NCBI GenBank assembly: GCA_013375405.1
Contig: JABXJU010000105.1
Span: forward strand, 1-14,489
Source: Candidatus Helarchaeota archaeon
GTDB taxonomy: Archaea > Asgardarchaeota > Lokiarchaeia > Helarchaeales > HEL-GB-A
Direction: 5' to 3'
Length of the DNA stretch: 14,489 nt
Below the pieces are notes generated by a model that was not told where the DNA came from, did no database searches, and saw only the letters and a list, made by a program, of their open reading frames with translations. Shown piece after piece: positions 13,147-14,489 of this stretch (position 1 is the stretch's first letter; every line of letters starts with the position of its first letter). A program made the translations under genes and the position numbers.

Positions 13147-14262
13147 TTATCGTAAAATCGCATTCACTGTTTTTCCGATAAATGAAATCTGCTCACTTTT
13201 AACACCTGGATGTACAGGAAGAGAAACTACTTCATCAGCAGCTTTTTCCGTTTTGGGGAATTTTCCTCCTTGGAAATTATAGAGTTTCTTATAATAAGGA
13301 ATTAAGTGCAAGGGAGTTTTATAATAAACAGCGGCACCAACACCAGCTTCATGCATCTTCTTAACGAAGGAATCCCTTGTCATAGAAGTCTTATCTTGCA
13401 GGGTTCGAATAGTAAATAAATACCAACTATGCTCTGCCCAATCTCTTACAATGGGTAGCTGTATATTGGGATTGTCTTTTAAGAGAGAAGTTAGCTTTTG
13501 GGCATTTTTACGACGTTGCTCAATAAATTTCGGTAATTTATCTATTTGAACGGTTCCAATTGCAGCAGCTACCTCTGGCATCCGGAAATTGTGTCCTAAA
13601 CGCATTGTTTGATACGCTTCTTTCTCGCCATGGTTAATGATCATCCGGACAGTCTCCGCAATGTCATCATTGTTAGCCGTAAGCATCCCCCCTTCTCCAG
13701 TTGTCATGTTTTTGCTTGGATAAAAACTGAAGCACGCAATATCTCCCACCGATCCAACTTGCTGTCCTTTGTACAATGCACCATGCGCTTGGCAAGCATC
13801 TTCTATCAATACGAGATCGTGCTTAGCAGCAAGTTCTTTCAGGGGATCCAAATCTGCAGGATGTCCAAATAAATGGACTGGAACAATTGCTTTAGTTTTT
13901 GGCGTAATTACTTTCTCCACTTCTTGGGGGTCCATCGTGTAAATTTCAGGATCAATATCTACAAAAATAGGCTTAGCTCCAACATGTAAAGCTACACTCG
14001 CAGTAGCTACAAAAGTAAATGATGGGATAATTACCTCGTCACCCGATTTAATATCCAATGCTAGAAGGGCAGCATGAAGTGCGGCGGTTCCAGAATTCAG
14101 AGCGATTGAATGCTTCACTTTTATATAATTAGAAAACTTTTTTTCAAACTCTGAGACCATTGGACCCTTCCCCGCCTTATGGGTAAGCATTCCTGATTCT
14201 AAAACCTTCAGAACTGCCTCTTTCTCTTTATCTCCTAATAATGGTATATTAACTGGAATCAT
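13147..14262 (-). CDS. DegT/DnrJ/EryC1/StrS-family PLP aminotransferase
   Basis: 371 residues from the ATG at 14262. This fold type I PLP enzyme family mostly transfers an amino group from glutamate to nucleotide-linked keto-sugars for surface polysaccharides or glycans. Visible signatures are NSGTAALHAAL (56-66, phosphate cup), SFTFVATA (81-88), EDACQAHGA (154-162, with the PLP-ring Asp155), SFYPSKNMTTGEGGM (179-193, Schiff-base Lys184), HNFRMPEVAAAIG (224-236) and the C-terminal LPVHPGV (348-354). Length is typical. Eighteen further codons are open upstream, but a TATA-like TTATTAAAA lies inside them and predicts a transcript start near 14274, so the inner ATG is preferred. No sugar-nucleotide enzyme is seen nearby, and the substrate stays open. 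Confidence 0.93.
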   Translation of the reverse strand: MIPVNIPLLGDKEKEAVLKVLESGMLTHKAGKGPMVSEFEKKFSNYIKVKHSIALNSGTAALHAALLALDIKSGDEVIIPSFTFVATASVALHVGAKPIFVDIDPEIYTMDPQEVEKVITPKTKAIVPVHLFGHPADLDPLKELAAKHDLVLIEDACQAHGALYKGQQVGSVGDIACFSFYPSKNMTTGEGGMLTANNDDIAETVRMIINHGEKEAYQTMRLGHNFRMPEVAAAIGTVQIDKLPKFIEQRRKNAQKLTSLLKDNPNIQLPIVRDWAEHSWYLFTIRTLQDKTSMTRDSFVKKMHEAGVGAAVYYKTPLHLIPYYKKLYNFQGGKFPKTEKAADEVVSLPVHPGVKSEQISFIGKTVNAILR

Positions 14263-14293
14263 TTTCTTCACTGTAAATAATGAACAATTACAT

Positions 14294-14303
14294 TTTTTTA
14301 ATA
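14294..14303 (-). promoter_or_regulatory. TATA box of the aminotransferase gene
   Basis: Minus-strand CTTATTAAAA, centred near 14299, gives a transcript start near 14273 and a leader of about 11 bases to the ATG at 14262. Confidence 0.4.
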
Positions 14304-14345
14304 AGTATTGGAACAAATCTTGATTGTAAAAGTTTATTATTTCAT

Positions 14346-14375
14346 AATGTCGTGAAACAGCGATTTCACGACATT
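14346..14375. promoter_or_regulatory. Perfect 12-bp inverted repeat, probable operator
   Basis: AATGTCGTGAAA and its exact reverse complement TTTCACGACATT flank CAGCGA. It lies in the gap between two divergent genes, so no transcript should end in it. It stops 4 bp before the TATA box of the rightward gene, the place where archaeal dimeric regulators commonly bind. The leftward TATA box is 43 bp away. Confidence 0.65.
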
Positions 14376-14379
14376 CAAA

Positions 14380-14390
14380 TTTATAAAAAA
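14380..14390 (+). promoter_or_regulatory. TATA box of the rightward gene
   Basis: TTTATAAAAAA preceded by TTCAAA, which fits the archaeal BRE-TATA arrangement. The predicted transcript start is near 14410, nine bases before the ATG at 14419. Confidence 0.5.
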
Positions 14391-14418
14391 TATTTTTTAT
14401 ATAGAATTAAAATTGGAG

Positions 14419-14489
14419 ATGCAAAAGTTGAAGGATAAACCAGCGATGCCACAAGGGATTTCATGGGATGTTCTCATTGCAAGTAGGCT
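14419..14489 (+). CDS. Start of an unidentified protein (cut by window end)
   Basis: An open frame begins at ATG 14419 (MQKLKDKPAMPQGISWDVLI) and runs off the edge after 23 residues. A strong TATA box sits at the right distance. GGAG abuts the first ATG, too close for a ribosome site. The second in-frame ATG at 14446, preceded by GAAGGA ten bases upstream, is an alternative start. Too little is visible to name a family. Confidence 0.5.
   Translation, partial: MQKLKDKPAMPQGISWDVLIASR

Overview
The window reads as a moderately AT-rich archaeal chromosome segment. Several genes have TATA-like boxes 25-30 bp ahead of the expected transcript start. Some mRNAs look leaderless or have very short leaders, two genes start with TTG, and the seryl-tRNA synthetase has archaeal/eukaryotic-type motifs. 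The mix of SDS22-type leucine-rich-repeat, HEAT-repeat and small multi-pass membrane proteins would suit an Asgard (Promethearchaeota-like) archaeon. That placement is an inference from gene content, not a demonstrated taxonomy.

Left part (1-5.7 kb): the 3' end of a GH38 alpha-mannosidase runs into the window on the + strand. It converges on a minus-strand block read in the order serS, a 3' remnant of a CapK/PaaK-like adenylate-forming enzyme, two tandem 383-residue paralogues (about 76% identical) of a family I do not recognise, and an OB-fold protein. The adenylate-forming remnant has no usable start codon and is easily missed. The two paralogues share their TTG start and the leader in front of it.

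Middle (5.8-8 kb): a purine/uridine-phosphorylase-family enzyme is divergent from serS. It is followed by a small four-helix membrane protein and, convergent to that, a seven-helix membrane protein.

Repeat-protein cluster (8.1-11.3 kb, minus strand): a split LRR protein, a short region full of local duplications holding a possible 28-residue ORF, a 117-residue helical protein, and a protein built almost wholly of 13 HEAT-like repeats. These could be one transcription unit of protein-protein interaction modules, but a T9 run follows the LRR gene, so read-through is uncertain.

Right part (11.3-14.5 kb): divergent from the LRR gene is a membrane-anchored protein whose soluble part is an internal duplication. 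In the convergent gap after it lie two GC-rich structured elements with conserved ends, 121 bp apart. A DegT/DnrJ/EryC1-type PLP aminotransferase follows on the minus strand, and the start of another gene runs off the right edge. Between these last two divergent genes sits a perfect 12-bp inverted repeat directly beside a TATA box, a strong operator candidate. No tRNA, rRNA, CRISPR array or transposase was seen.
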